DNA from: JAUIIK01 sp963745675
Lineage (GTDB): Bacteria > Chloroflexota > Chloroflexia > Thermomicrobiales > CFX8
Length of the DNA stretch: 64,000 bases
Assembly (NCBI GenBank): GCA_963745675.1
Contig: CAVUYM010000022.1
Coordinates: 62,001-126,000, forward strand
Direction of reading: 5' to 3'
The notes under the pieces: model-generated
Database searches by the model: none
Told to the model about the DNA's origin: nothing
What the model saw: the letters and a program-made list of their open reading frames with translations, nothing else
Shown here: positions 53,162-62,194 of the stretch, piece by piece
How the letters are laid out: the number at the start of each line of letters is the position of its first letter
Position numbering within the stretch: position 1 is the first letter of the stretch
Translations under genes and position numbers: made by a program

Positions 53162-53890
53162 TTATCCGTCGATTAGTTCGATTTCGATGCGCTTGTTGCT
53201 GCGGCCCTTCGAGCGCGTCCCAATCACTTTGATCTGCCCGACCTCGGAGGTATTGCGCACATGCGTGCCGCCGTCCGCCTGAAGGTCGACGCCCTCGATC
53301 TCCACGATCCGCACTTCGGTGATCTGTGGTGGCAGGAGATTGATCTTCGTCCTGATCAGGTCGGGTATCTCAAAGGCCTCTTCGCGCGGCAGCGACCGCC
53401 AGGAGACTGGATGCTCAGCACGAAGTTCCGCATTCACGCGATCTTCGATGTGGCTTACGCGTTCCGGGCTGAGATCATCGAGCTCAAAGTCCATTCTGGC
53501 CTTGTCCGTTTGGATGTTCGCACCTGTGACCGATGCGCCATATTCCTTGAAATATGACTCCACAAAGCACGTGCAGGGCGGTGTGGGTGCGCATGAGCTT
53601 GTAGCGGCGATCCCAGTCGATCGTGCCGGTCACTTCTATGCCGGCTTCGGGAAGGTCGTCGCCCTCAATCGAGTGCAACACGCTGCTACCGCGCTTGCGG
53701 ACATTCGTGACCTGCCAGGTGCTTCCGTTCGCCTCGATTTTCCAGTGTCATTGGGCTGGCCGCCGCCGGTCGGATAGAAGAGCGTACGGTCGAGGACAAC
53801 TTCGCCATCGCTCGTCACCTCGACGACCGTAGCGCTGAACTCCGTCTCGTACGAGTCATCCATATACAGGAGTTCGGTTTCTGCGCTCAT
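53162..53890 (-). CDS. AlaX-type alanyl-tRNA editing protein (two frameshifts)
   Basis: Free-standing AlaRS editing domain that clears mischarged Ser- or Gly-tRNA(Ala). The N-terminal part has RTLFYPTGGGQPNDTG; a break near 53740 is followed by GTIDWDRRYKLMRTHTALHVL (HxxxH zinc ligands). A break near 53560 leads to DKARMDFELDDLSPE and LQADGGTHVRNTSEVG with the further zinc-site Cys/His region. About 240 residues. It precedes the aminotransferase on the same strand. Confidence 0.87.
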
Positions 53891-53947
53891 CTCACCAATC
53901 TTTCTGTTCCAGGCGGCACTCTTCCGAATACCCTGAGCAAGCTGGGC

Positions 53948-53976
53948 TTGTCATTGAGTCACGGCCTTGATACGAT
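53948..53976 (+). promoter_or_regulatory. Sigma70-type promoter of the LysM gene
   Basis: TTGTCA (53948-53953), exactly 17 bases, TACGAT (53971-53976). The match is 5/6 and 4/6 to consensus, and the transcript would start about 60 bases before ATG 54046. Confidence 0.6.
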
Positions 53977-53988
53977 CACCAAATCAGG

Positions 53989-54010
53989 GTGTACGTACAC
54001 TCCTGGAGTG
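53989..54010. promoter_or_regulatory. Overlapping palindromes, candidate operator
   Basis: A perfect 12-base palindrome GTGTACGTACAC (53989-54000) lies right at or after the inferred start of transcription. CACTCC-T-GGAGTG (53998-54010) overlaps its end. Position and symmetry suit a repressor site or a 5'-UTR structure. Confidence 0.45.
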
Positions 54011-54045
54011 GGCTGTACTGCATCGATGAAAGGAGCGGAGCCACC

Positions 54046-55404
54046 ATGGCACGCCACAATCCAAAGTCAGGCCCAACCCCAAGCCGTCCTACAGAGGATA
54101 CCGCCAGCCGGGCTGGTACATCGAGCCCCAGGCGACGATGGCCGCTTGCCGCCGGCCTCGCATTGTTGATCCTGCTCGTCGCAACCACGGCAACCGGCGC
54201 CGCCTCCAAAGCGTATTCGATCGTTTATGGCGACACGCTCAATCAGATCGCCGCCGATCATGGGACAGATGTCGCGACGCTCGTGGGCCTCAACAATCTC
54301 AACGACCCGGACACGATCATCGCGGGTGATGAGCTGCTCGTGCCCGACGGCGAGCTGACGACCTACACGATTCGCGAAGGCGACACTCTTGCCGACATCG
54401 CGGCGGCTTACGGCGTCAGCGTCAACGAGCTTGCCGCAGTGAACAAAATCGAAAATGCTGATCTAATCAGCGTCGGCCAGGCGCTTCTTATCTACATGCC
54501 GGCTGATACCGGCGAAGAGACCAGCGCCGCCAATGCGGACTCTGCCGCGGTGGCCGATGATTCTGGCGCTTCGACCAAAGCTACGGCAGAAGATGCCGTC
54601 GCAGAGACAGAAATCGCTGCTGACACGGCCGTCACGAGCGATGCATCCGAAGCTAGCACTGGCGATGAGGCGGCAAGCGCCGATGGTTCCCAGTCCGGGC
54701 GTTTGCATCTTGTCAGTGCCGGCGAGACATTGGCGGACGTTGCCGAGAAATACCAGGTAACCGTCGAGCAGCTCATCGCGGCCAACGCGCTGGATTCATC
54801 AGAGATCACAGCCGGGATGATTCTCAAGATCCCGCTCGCCAGCAGCGCCGGGGTTGAACTGATTGGGATGCCGACTGGCAAAGAGCAATGGCCGCTGATG
54901 AGCGAACTCGCCGCCGCCTCGATAGCAACCGCTTACTGGGGTGAGCCAGTGTCTGCTGATCAGCTACTCGAAAGTCTCGATCGATCTGAAAATCCTCACC
55001 TCGGATTCCGGGGAAATCCCCAGGGAATGTTCGGTACGACCGAGAACTACGGGGTCTACAATGGTCCGCTCGCTGATGCGCTTGCGGCATATGGATTCAC
55101 GGCTGATCCCTTCTACGCCGATGGCGACCGCAGCGCGCTCACGTCCCGGATTGATGCAGGTCTGCCAGTCGTTGTCTGGGTGACATTCAACCTGGAAATC
55201 CAGGATCGCATCATTGTCGACAGCGACCTGGGTCGCTATTCGCTCGTCGCTGGCCAACATGCAGTCCTCGTTTATGGCTACGACGACGAGGGTGTCCGAG
55301 TCATGGACGTCAGCACTGGTTCAAGTGCTATCTGGAATTGGGATGACTTCATGGCTTCCTGGTCTCTCTTTGACGGTATGGGGCTGGCAATTGAACTTCA
55401 GTAG
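54046..55404 (+). CDS. Exported LysM protein with C39-like peptidase domain
   Basis: 452 residues. A membrane/signal helix (WPLAAGLALLILLVATTATG) is followed by three LysM repeats (YSIVYGDTLNQIAADHG, YTIREGDTLADIAAAYG and, after an Ala/Asp/Thr-rich linker, HLVSAGETLADVAEKY). The C-terminal domain of about 170 residues resembles Peptidase_C39_2: HLGFRGNPQGMFGTTENYGVY, then GQHAVLVYGYDDEGVRVMDV with the catalytic His and Asp. At the expected Cys the sequence reads WPLMSELAAASIATAYWG, with Ser in place of Cys. Probably a cell-wall-binding protein with an inactive or altered peptidase. AAGGAGCGGAG precedes ATG 54046. Confidence 0.85.
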   Translation: MARHNPKSGPTPSRPTEDTASRAGTSSPRRRWPLAAGLALLILLVATTATGAASKAYSIVYGDTLNQIAADHGTDVATLVGLNNLNDPDTIIAGDELLVPDGELTTYTIREGDTLADIAAAYGVSVNELAAVNKIENADLISVGQALLIYMPADTGEETSAANADSAAVADDSGASTKATAEDAVAETEIAADTAVTSDASEASTGDEAASADGSQSGRLHLVSAGETLADVAEKYQVTVEQLIAANALDSSEITAGMILKIPLASSAGVELIGMPTGKEQWPLMSELAAASIATAYWGEPVSADQLLESLDRSENPHLGFRGNPQGMFGTTENYGVYNGPLADALAAYGFTADPFYADGDRSALTSRIDAGLPVVVWVTFNLEIQDRIIVDSDLGRYSLVAGQHAVLVYGYDDEGVRVMDVSTGSSAIWNWDDFMASWSLFDGMGLAIELQ

Positions 55405-55413
55405 GCCCAATCG

Positions 55414-55806
55414 ATGGAGATAACCCTCCGTGCATTGGCTCTTGTAACGATCGGGGGCGCAGTTGGCGCCCCCTCTCGCTTTGCGCTTTCGGTCATCATC
55501 ACACGGAACCTCCAGCAGCCACCTTTCCCCTACGCAACCCTGCTTGTCAATGTTCTGGGAAGCTTCTTGCTCGCTTTCTTGACATGGACGGCTGCTGGAC
55601 GCTTCGGCATGTCGAATACAACGCGTCTGCTGCTCGGCACCGGGATGATGGGCGCCTTCACGACCTTCTCCACCTTCTCAGTTGAAACGCTGCTCCTCTT
55701 CGACGAGGCCCGCTATCTGACAGCCGCAACCTACGTGACCTCTACCGTACTCCTCAGTCTTCTGGCTGCCTTCGCTGGTATGCATTTCGCAAGGACGATT
55801 AGCTGA
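55414..55806 (+). CDS. crcB: Fluoride ion channel CrcB (Fluc)
   Basis: 130 residues, four helices, with the family marks GGAVGAPSRFALS, LLVNVLGSFLLAFLTW and the central GMMGAFTTFSTFSVET (phenylalanine gate and sodium site). It works as a dual-topology dimer exporting fluoride. The 9-base gap after the LysM gene leaves no room for a fluoride riboswitch, so it is probably expressed constitutively with that gene. Confidence 0.93.
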   Translation: MEITLRALALVTIGGAVGAPSRFALSVIITRNLQQPPFPYATLLVNVLGSFLLAFLTWTAAGRFGMSNTTRLLLGTGMMGAFTTFSTFSVETLLLFDEARYLTAATYVTSTVLLSLLAAFAGMHFARTIS

Positions 55807-55884
55807 CAAGTCAGTACATCTGTTGCTGGTAGAGTTTCGTAGTAATGTCGGGCGTAGACATACTGACGATCGAAATGGCCAGGA

Positions 55885-56709
55885 ATGCACCACGACGCAA
55901 ACAACAATCTAAACCAGGCGGCCGAGGACGATCTGAGCGAAATTCCAGCAATGGCACTCGGTGCGCTGGATACCGACGACGAAGCCGTGGCCCTCGCGCA
56001 ATTACGCGCTTCAAACGCTGCACGAGATGAAATGCGGGCAATAGAAGAGCTCGTCGGCGATCTCGGCAATGCAGTTCCACAGGTTCAACCGCCGGCGGCG
56101 TTGCGAGAGCGCATTCTGAGTGCGACAGCGCCACAGCGCGTGCCCGTGTCGATTGAAGATGCTTCCAGCAAGAGAAGATCTGCTATCGCCTGGGCAGGTT
56201 CGCTGGCGGCGGCAGTCTTGATTCTGACGCTAGGTGGAATCGCCTTTTCTCAGTGGTCGACGGCTCGTGATCGAGGGGATCGCATCGACGAATTACAGGC
56301 GCAGGTAAGCGTCCAGGATGATCGTATAGCTCAGCTGGAGCTGGCGGCTGCTTCAGCCGGTGCGTTTGTCAACTTCGAACAGCCGCTCATATGGACTCAA
56401 TTGTCGTCGACGTCGGAATCGGGAGTATCTCCCGGGTTTCTTGCACGCACTCCCGATGGCAATACCGCCTATCTCGTCCTGACAGGCGTCCAGGTGGATG
56501 CGGCACATGTGTTTCAGGCATGGCTCATCGAAGGTGAACCGGTGCCTGTCGGAACGCTGCGGCCGAGCGCCGACGGTATGGGCTTTCTGATCCTCCAATA
56601 TCAAGGCGAGCCAGTGAACGACTTCAGCGTGATCGGGGTAACGGTCGAACCGCCCGGTGGTAGTCCACTCCCGACGACCGATCCGATCATCGTCGCCGAA
56701 ATCGTCTAG
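55885..56709 (+). CDS. Anti-sigma-factor-like protein (RskA type)
   Basis: 274 residues. The cytoplasmic N-domain has helices (EIPAMALGALDTDDEAVAL) of the anti-sigma-K kind but no zinc HxxxCxxC motif. One membrane helix follows (AWAGSLAAAVLILTLGGIAF, about residues 103-122), then a periplasmic RskA-like domain (HVFQAWLIEGEPVPVGTL and FSVIGVTVEPPGGSPLPT). It would bind an ECF sigma factor, but none is adjacent. Confidence 0.82.
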   Translation: MHHDANNNLNQAAEDDLSEIPAMALGALDTDDEAVALAQLRASNAARDEMRAIEELVGDLGNAVPQVQPPAALRERILSATAPQRVPVSIEDASSKRRSAIAWAGSLAAAVLILTLGGIAFSQWSTARDRGDRIDELQAQVSVQDDRIAQLELAAASAGAFVNFEQPLIWTQLSSTSESGVSPGFLARTPDGNTAYLVLTGVQVDAAHVFQAWLIEGEPVPVGTLRPSADGMGFLILQYQGEPVNDFSVIGVTVEPPGGSPLPTTDPIIVAEIV

Positions 56710-56803
56710 CTGATCTCCACGTCCGTACACATCTGTTTTAATCATCACCAGCCTTCGTTGTGGAGGTTCGTGGAAACGCGACTGCTGTGAAAGGCCCTTC
56801 AAC

Positions 56804-57691
56804 GTGATTCGTCGTGTTCTGTCTATCGTCGTCGGTGTGCTGATGCTGGCATCGTTCTTAGCGGCCTGCTCGATCTCGGGAGACGATGATGACGATATCG
56901 ATGTGCCAACGGTGACCGAAGCGCCGCAGCCAGCGATGTCTCCAACGGCAACGACCGAAGAAAGTCCAACCGAGACTGCGGCCAGTACCGAGACGCCGAC
57001 GAACACGCCGGAACCGACGGCAACTGCAACGTCAACATCCACGGCTACGCCGGAACCTACTTCTACTCCGACGGCAACCCCAACTGCGACGCCGATTCCA
57101 ATCGTTGATACTCCGTTTGCGAATGCGCCAACGCTCGATTCGGTGTTGGAGAATTACACCGTCACCTATAACGGCGAATTCAAGAACCCTGATGGCAGCA
57201 CCGAATCGATTGACATCTTCGTTGAGCAATCCGATCCGACGCATTACCACTTGAAGGTCGGTACGGACGTGGAGATCTGGTCTATCGAGACGGAGACCTA
57301 CTTCCGAAATCCCGCTGATGGCAGCGTCTTCTTGATCCCTTCAGCAGTCGATCCGGGTCTGGTTTCACCAGCTGCATACCTCATTCAGGTACCGAATCCT
57401 GAAAACGTTCCTCAGGCGCTATCCGTCGGTACCGAGGATGTGGGCGGACGTCCTGCAACACATTACAGCGTGACGGCCGATCAGATCGACAAATTCGGGC
57501 TAGCGGACGACCAGACGGTTGTTGACCCGGTGGGTGACGTTGACATCTGGGTTGACCAGGAACTCGGGTTCATCAGCCAGATGAAGATGGATGTCGATTG
57601 GACTGATGAATCCGGAACGCGCCAATCAGCCGTTCTGGATTTGCTGATAACGAACGTCGGCTCGACTGCCGAAATCACCGCCCCGATCTAG
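56804..57691 (+). CDS. Lipoprotein with Thr/Pro linker, LppX/LolA-like domain
   Basis: 295 residues. Signal peptide with lipobox FLAAC, an acidic DDDDDIDV patch, and a linker of about 75 residues of Thr, Pro, Ala and Glu. The domain that follows starts ENYTVTYNGEFKNPDGST and carries YHLKVGTDVEIWSIETETYF, GGRPATHYSVTAD and WVDQELGFISQMKMDVDW. These are open half-barrel strands like LolA/LppX lipid carriers. Role inferred as envelope lipid handling; sequence-only evidence. Confidence 0.75.
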   Translation: MIRRVLSIVVGVLMLASFLAACSISGDDDDDIDVPTVTEAPQPAMSPTATTEESPTETAASTETPTNTPEPTATATSTSTATPEPTSTPTATPTATPIPIVDTPFANAPTLDSVLENYTVTYNGEFKNPDGSTESIDIFVEQSDPTHYHLKVGTDVEIWSIETETYFRNPADGSVFLIPSAVDPGLVSPAAYLIQVPNPENVPQALSVGTEDVGGRPATHYSVTADQIDKFGLADDQTVVDPVGDVDIWVDQELGFISQMKMDVDWTDESGTRQSAVLDLLITNVGSTAEITAPI

Positions 57692-57761
57692 CCCTGCGGT
57701 TGCCAGACCCTGCGATCTGATGCAGGATAGCCTCGGCAGTCGATCAGAATAGGAGGCCAGC

Positions 57762-57923
57762 ATGCAGGATCAGGTCAGCGAATTCCTCCCTGGCCCCGGT
57801 GAATTCACTCAACGACTCAAGCTCGTTGGTCGAGATCAGGCACTGGTCTTTCAGGGCAACAAGCAGATCCTGAAGAGCGAGACCTCAATGGGTGCGCAAA
57901 CGAAAATCGCTGGAAATTCATGA
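57762..57923 (+). CDS. Short ORF, 53 aa, with strong ribosome site
   Basis: AGGAGG (57751-57756) sits 5 bases from ATG 57762. The product starts MQDQVSEFLPGPGEFTQRL, then LVGRDQALVFQGNKQIL, and has no helix or domain that I recognise. Its stop TGA lies 4 bases before the esterase ATG (57928), so it may be a leader that couples translation. Alternatively it is a 5' part of a frameshifted N-terminus. Confidence 0.4.
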   Translation: MQDQVSEFLPGPGEFTQRLKLVGRDQALVFQGNKQILKSETSMGAQTKIAGNS

Positions 57924-57927
57924 AGCC

Positions 57928-58848
57928 ATGAGCCGTGAGCCGATGATTCAACAAATGCTCGAGCGGATGCGTTCAGCGTGGATTTCCGACGGCAGTGGCG
58001 TCGAAGCCGAACGTAACGCATTCAACGACATTGGCGCACTATTTCCGCTGCCGGCTGGAGTTGCAGAGCGATCTGTTGACTTCTGCGCTGTTCCAGCAAT
58101 CGTCACGACGCCGCTGAACTACGACGAACAATCCGATCCAGTTGTTCTCTACTTCCATGGTGGCGCATTCTTGATTGGATCGGCTGAGATCTACCGCTAT
58201 CAGTCGTCGCGAATTGCGCGCGCAAGCGGAGCAACTGTGGTGAGCGTCGACTATCGTCTGGCGCCGGAACATCCCTTTCCAGCTGCGATCGATGACGCGC
58301 TGAACGCCTACTTCGGCTTGATCGAGACTGGAGTTGAGCCTGACAGGATAATACTGGCAGGCGACTCAGCCGGAGGCAATCTCGCGCTCGTTACCGCGAT
58401 GCGTCTGCGTGATGATGACGTTCCAGTCCCTGCTGGACTGGTGTTGCTATCGCCCTGGGTAGATTTGACGTGCGCGGGAGCCAGCATGGAGATCAACGCG
58501 AATGATCTCCATCTGGCCCAGCGTCGAGGGCTGCTCGCATCGGCCAGCACGTATCTGGATGGCCAGGATCCCCGAACCCCACTGGCGTCTCCGCTCTTTG
58601 GCGACCTGTCAGAGTTGCCTCAGACTTTCATTCAGGTTGGCGCACTGGAAACGTTGCTCGATGAGAGCCTGTCGTTAGAACGAGCCCTTTCCTCGGCTGG
58701 AACGAGCGTCAAATTGCACGTCTTCGACGGCATGGTCCATGAGTGGCATTTGCTGTCGGCGCTGCTTGAGCCTGAGGCAACCCTCGACGGCGCGGACCTG
58801 GCATTTGACGAGATTGGCCAGTTCGTTCATGAGAGATGCGGCGAATGA
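57928..58848 (+). CDS. Alpha/beta hydrolase, hormone-sensitive-lipase (HSL) family
   Basis: About 306 residues. The oxyanion motif is LYFHGGAFLIGS (HGGxF form). YRLAPEHPFPAAIDD, the nucleophile GDSAGGNLALV, the acid in ETLLDESL and the His in GMVHEWHLLS complete the triad. Esterase on short acyl esters; the natural substrate is unknown. GTG 57892 would add 12 residues. ATG 57928 is preferred for its position after the short ORF. It overlaps the next gene by 13 bases. Confidence 0.9.
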   Translation: MSREPMIQQMLERMRSAWISDGSGVEAERNAFNDIGALFPLPAGVAERSVDFCAVPAIVTTPLNYDEQSDPVVLYFHGGAFLIGSAEIYRYQSSRIARASGATVVSVDYRLAPEHPFPAAIDDALNAYFGLIETGVEPDRIILAGDSAGGNLALVTAMRLRDDDVPVPAGLVLLSPWVDLTCAGASMEINANDLHLAQRRGLLASASTYLDGQDPRTPLASPLFGDLSELPQTFIQVGALETLLDESLSLERALSSAGTSVKLHVFDGMVHEWHLLSALLEPEATLDGADLAFDEIGQFVHERCGE

Positions 58849-59261
58849 TTTCCGATAAACGATACGCGATCAAGCGCGAGGGGTGGGTGACGCCCCTGCT
58901 CGTGCTCTTCACCGCGACTGCCTCTCGCTCTTGGGTAGAGCTGGGCGATCAAGGCCTGCGAGTCAGATTTGGCTGGCACGAGACGAGCGTGCCCTACGCT
59001 GCCATTACCGGCGGGCGACGTGCTCACTGGCCCTGGTATGCCGGGCTCGGATGGCGTTCAAATCTTCGCTCGATTATTGGCTTGATCGGGTCATATGACG
59101 GAGTCGTTGAGATTACGCTGGATCCAAGGCAGAAGATACGGCTTTTATGCATCCCGTTCAGAGTCCGCGAACTCTATTTTTCTCTCGAAGACGCAGACCA
59201 ATTTCTCCTCGACCTCGAAAGCCATCTGACTCGACGCCCAGAAGGGCACGCGGCCGACTAG
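58836..59261 (+). CDS. Hypothetical protein
   Basis: 141 residues; ATG 58836 overlaps the esterase stop. Beta-rich with a Trp cluster (RRAHWPWYAGLGWRSN), a hydrophobic stretch (SIIGLIGSYDGVVEITL) and an acidic helical end (FSLEDADQFLLDLESHL). It could be a small PH-like membrane-peripheral domain (bPH type), judged from the LRVRFGWHETSVPYAAI pattern. No firm assignment. Confidence 0.6.
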   Translation: MRRMISDKRYAIKREGWVTPLLVLFTATASRSWVELGDQGLRVRFGWHETSVPYAAITGGRRAHWPWYAGLGWRSNLRSIIGLIGSYDGVVEITLDPRQKIRLLCIPFRVRELYFSLEDADQFLLDLESHLTRRPEGHAAD

Positions 59262-59319
59262 CTTCTTCGCCTCATTCCGAAAACATTGTTCGTGGAGTGG
59301 TGATTCATTCTCTCGGCCA

Positions 59320-59397
59320 GCGTAGGGATGAACCTTGGGTTCACCCGCGAACGTACGCATGCACGCGGCCGGGCGAAGACCAGCTTCGCCCCTGCAA
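59320..59397. repeat. Composite REP-like element with two hairpins
   Basis: Hairpin 1: TGAACC-TTG-GGTTCA (59329-59343), flanked by GGG/CCC. Hairpin 2: GGGCGAAG-ACCAG-CTTCGCCC (59371-59391). Between them is a CG-rich stretch of about 27 bases. On the minus strand the right module reads GCAGGGGCG...CGCCC, the same framework as the 34924-35012 repeat. No ORF. The remaining 60 bases to the FAD oxidoreductase stop show nothing. Confidence 0.7.
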
Positions 59398-59627
59398 TGT
59401 TCCCGGACATTTCTCTTTTTAGCACTCAATATTTCCGGGATCCAGTATCGCTGCTAGGCGAGTTATCCGGCGTTGAGGTCAGCGATGACGGCTTCGGCGG
59501 CACGCCGGCCGGACGTCAGCGCCCCGTCGATTGATGCGTTATCGCGATGATCGCCGCAAACGTAGCGCCGGTTCCCTAGCCGGACAGGACGTCGTGCCAG
59601 CGAGAGTGCAGGCGGTTCCTGCGCCGG

Positions 59628-61080
59628 TAGTTACTGTTGGCAAATTCGGTTCTAGGATAGCGGGACCTCGTGAATTGCTTTGGTTAGGAGGCCCTGATGT
59701 CCTTGCATCCAGAACCGATTGGTCCTGTTCCTGACGACACTTCCCAGGTGGCCCATGCTGCCTTCCCGCATGGCAACGTCTACATCCAGATGCGGGACGT
59801 CCTGGGCCCGATTTACGACGATGCGAGTTTCGCCCCGCTGTTTGCCAGACGGGGGCGGTCCGCAGTCGCTCCATGGCGCTTGGCACTGGTGACGGTCATG
59901 CAGTTTGCCGAAGGACTTTCGGATCGCCAGGCGGCTGAGGCTGTCCGAGCACGCATCGATTGGAAGTATGCGTTGGGGTTGGAGTTGACCGATCCTGGCT
60001 TCGACTTCTCCGTCCTCTCAGAGTTTCGTATCCGGTTGGTCCAGGGTGCTGCTGAACACCTATTGCTTGATGCCCTACTCACAGCGTGCAAAGAGCGCGG
60101 CTATCTCACGGCACGCGGTCGCCAGCGCACCGATGCCACCCATGTTCTCGGAGCGCTGCGTCTGCTCAGTCGAGTCGAACTGGTGGCAGAGGCACTCCCG
60201 CGCAGCACTGAACGCCGTGGCGGAGGCGGCGCCAGACTGGTTGCGCGACCACGCTCTCCCCGAGTGGTTCGCGCGCTATGGACGCCGCGTTGAGGACTAC
60301 CGCTTACCGAAGGGCAAAGGAGCGCGGCAGGAGTACGCTGAACTGGTCGGCCAAGATGGTCTGCACCTCCTCACCCTCCTGTACGCGCCCGACGCACCGT
60401 CGTTGGCACGGCGGCTGCCCGCGGTTGAGGTGCTTCGCCATATTTGGATCCAGCAGTTCGTGATCGATGAGGATCAGCTTCGGTTGCGAGCACCGACGGA
60501 GATGCCAAGCGCTCGCGCGCAGCTGGAGTCACCCTACGAGCCCGAGGCGCGCTATGCGAGCAAAGGCGGAACGCACTGGACTGGGTACAAGGTGCATCTC
60601 ACCGAAACGTGTGACGACGAGCGGCCACACCTGCTGATTCAGGTGGCAACGACGGTTGCTCCGGCCACGGACCTCGGGCAGCTGCCCGGGATTCAGGCCG
60701 AACTCGACCGGATTGGATCCTTTCCGGCACAGCACCTCGTCGATGCCGGCTATGTCCATGGGCGCAACCTGGTGACGAGTTCTCGCGACTACGAGATCGA
60801 CCTCGTCGGTCCGATCGCTAAGGATCGCCAGTGGCAAGCCAAGGAGGAAACAGGGTTTGATATCGCTCAGTTCCAGATTGACTGGAATGCGCAACGCGCG
60901 ACCTGCCCTCGAGGACGCCCGAGCCTGCGCTGGTATGAAACCCAGACGGCTCGGGGACGGACCATGATCCACGTTGACTTCGCGGCGGCGGACTGCACCC
61001 CGTGTCCGGTGCGAGTATTGTGCACCCGACGCCAAGACGCTGCCGCGCAGCCTCACGCTCCAGCCACGAGCCGAGCATGA
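59628..61080 (+). mobile_element. IS1182-type insertion sequence, 3'-truncated, within the FAD oxidoreductase gene
   Basis: Foreign DNA between the two halves of the oxidoreductase. The left end begins TAGTTACTGTTGGCAAATTC with about 70 bases before the transposase. The right end stops inside the transposase frame at ...RAEHEA. No matching inverted repeat at the right end and no target duplication are visible, although host sequence resumes at once. Confidence 0.8.
59697..61080 (+). pseudogene. IS1182 family transposase, frameshifted and C-terminally truncated
   Basis: ATG 59697 with AGGAGG 5 bases upstream. N-domain DUF772-like: FARRGRSAVAPWRLALVTVMQF, DWKYALGLELTDPGFDFS, SEFRIRLVQ (helix-turn region). 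After one extra base near 60198: ALNAVAEAAPDWLRDHALPEW, YGRRVEDYRLPKGKG, EARYASKGGTHWTGYKVHLTE (catalytic Asp/Glu region) and CTPCPVRVLCTRR. A second shift near 61030 gives KTLPRSLTLQPRAEHEA, where the family would run on for over 100 residues; here host DNA follows. Not able to move on its own. Confidence 0.85.
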
Positions 61081-62194
61081 GGCCTCAGGAATCCTGTAAA
61101 TACGCAGTAACTTCCAGCCTGATACCTGATCGCCCCACCAGTCGGTGAGTTGTTCCCGCACCTGCTGACCGAGCGTCTCATCGTCGACGGAGGGAGCACC
61201 GATCGTCGAAGCAGAGATAAGCGCCGCGCCGGGCGGGGCGTACAGCGGCGAGATGTTGCTCATGATGACGGCGTTGTTGACTGGGCCGGATGGTTCCGCA
61301 TCGAGCAGGATTGCCGACTCGCGCATCGGCGGGTTATCTGCCGCGTAGTAGAGGCAAGCGGTCCCGCGGGAACCCGGATTGACGACCTCAGGCGCAAGTG
61401 CTATGAGCTGCCGGAGGCTTCGGTTGCTATGACGACCGCCGCACCCTGAAGGATGTCGCCGCTCTCAATCCGAACCTTGTCGCCGTCGATTGCCGTGACA
61501 CGGGTATTCAGGTGGAGAACTCCGTCCGGCAGGCGCTCGGCGAGCTGACTCGGAATCGCTTCGATACCGGTTGCCGGTACTGCAGTGTCTCCAGAGGCGA
61601 AGGTGCGGAAGACGAATTCCAGCATACGGCTGGACGTGCGAAGGTCGGTTCGAGAAAGATGCCGCCGAAGAAGGGCCGAAAGAATCTGTCGATCATCGAC
61701 TGGGAAAAGCCCGCTTTACGCAGATAGTTCAGCGATGTTGTTTCCGGGTGTTGCCAGAGATCATCAAGTGCTGCGCGTCAGCTTGTAACGCAATTGGCCA
61801 ACTCTAGCCTTGTCCACAATCGAGCCGATCGGCGTGGCAAGAGTCTTGCCGCCGCCGGCCAGATCGCGAAATGGATCGGCGATCTGATGAAATCGCCCCA
61901 TAGCTCGTACATATGCCCCGGGATAGAAAGAATGCAGATCGAGCGACGCGAAGTCTAGTGCTTGCTGCGCTTCGGGATAAGCGGTGAGTAGCACCTGGAA
62001 CCCGCGGTCCAGCCTGAAGCCTTCGACGATGTCAGTTCTAACCCGACCCCCGGGCGCGTCGGAAGCTTCCAGCAGCGTAACCGGTACGCCGGAATCGACC
62101 AGATGCAGCGCGCAGTTCAGACCGGAGAGTCCTGCGCCGATGACGATCACATGGTTAGACTGGCTCAATGTTCGGGGCCCTTCGCGCTCGTTTC

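Larger units (their letters stand above)
59463..62168 (-). pseudogene. FAD-dependent oxidoreductase (amine oxidase/protoporphyrinogen-oxidase-like), split by an IS and frame-broken
   Basis: From TTG 62168: VIVIGAGLSGLNCALHL (FAD motif), EASDAPGGRVRTD and DRGFQVLLTAYPEAQ. Frame breaks near 61770, 61640 and 61410 link IDRFFRPFFGGIFLEP, EFVFRTFASGDTAVPATGI and IALAPEVVNPGSRGTACL. The gene then reads ESAILLDAEPSGPVNNAV and LLRIYRIPEA up to 61081. It resumes beyond the IS at 59627 with QEPPALSLARRPVRLGN, RYVCGDHRDNASIDGALTSG and stop 59463. The two ends are nearly adjacent in homologues (IPxALPxQ), so only a few host bases are lost. The function is lost as read. Confidence 0.83.

Noticed and set aside
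55405..55413. Fluoride riboswitch upstream of crcB
   Set aside because: Only 9 bases separate crcB from the preceding gene, and no riboswitch fold is seen in the end of that gene.
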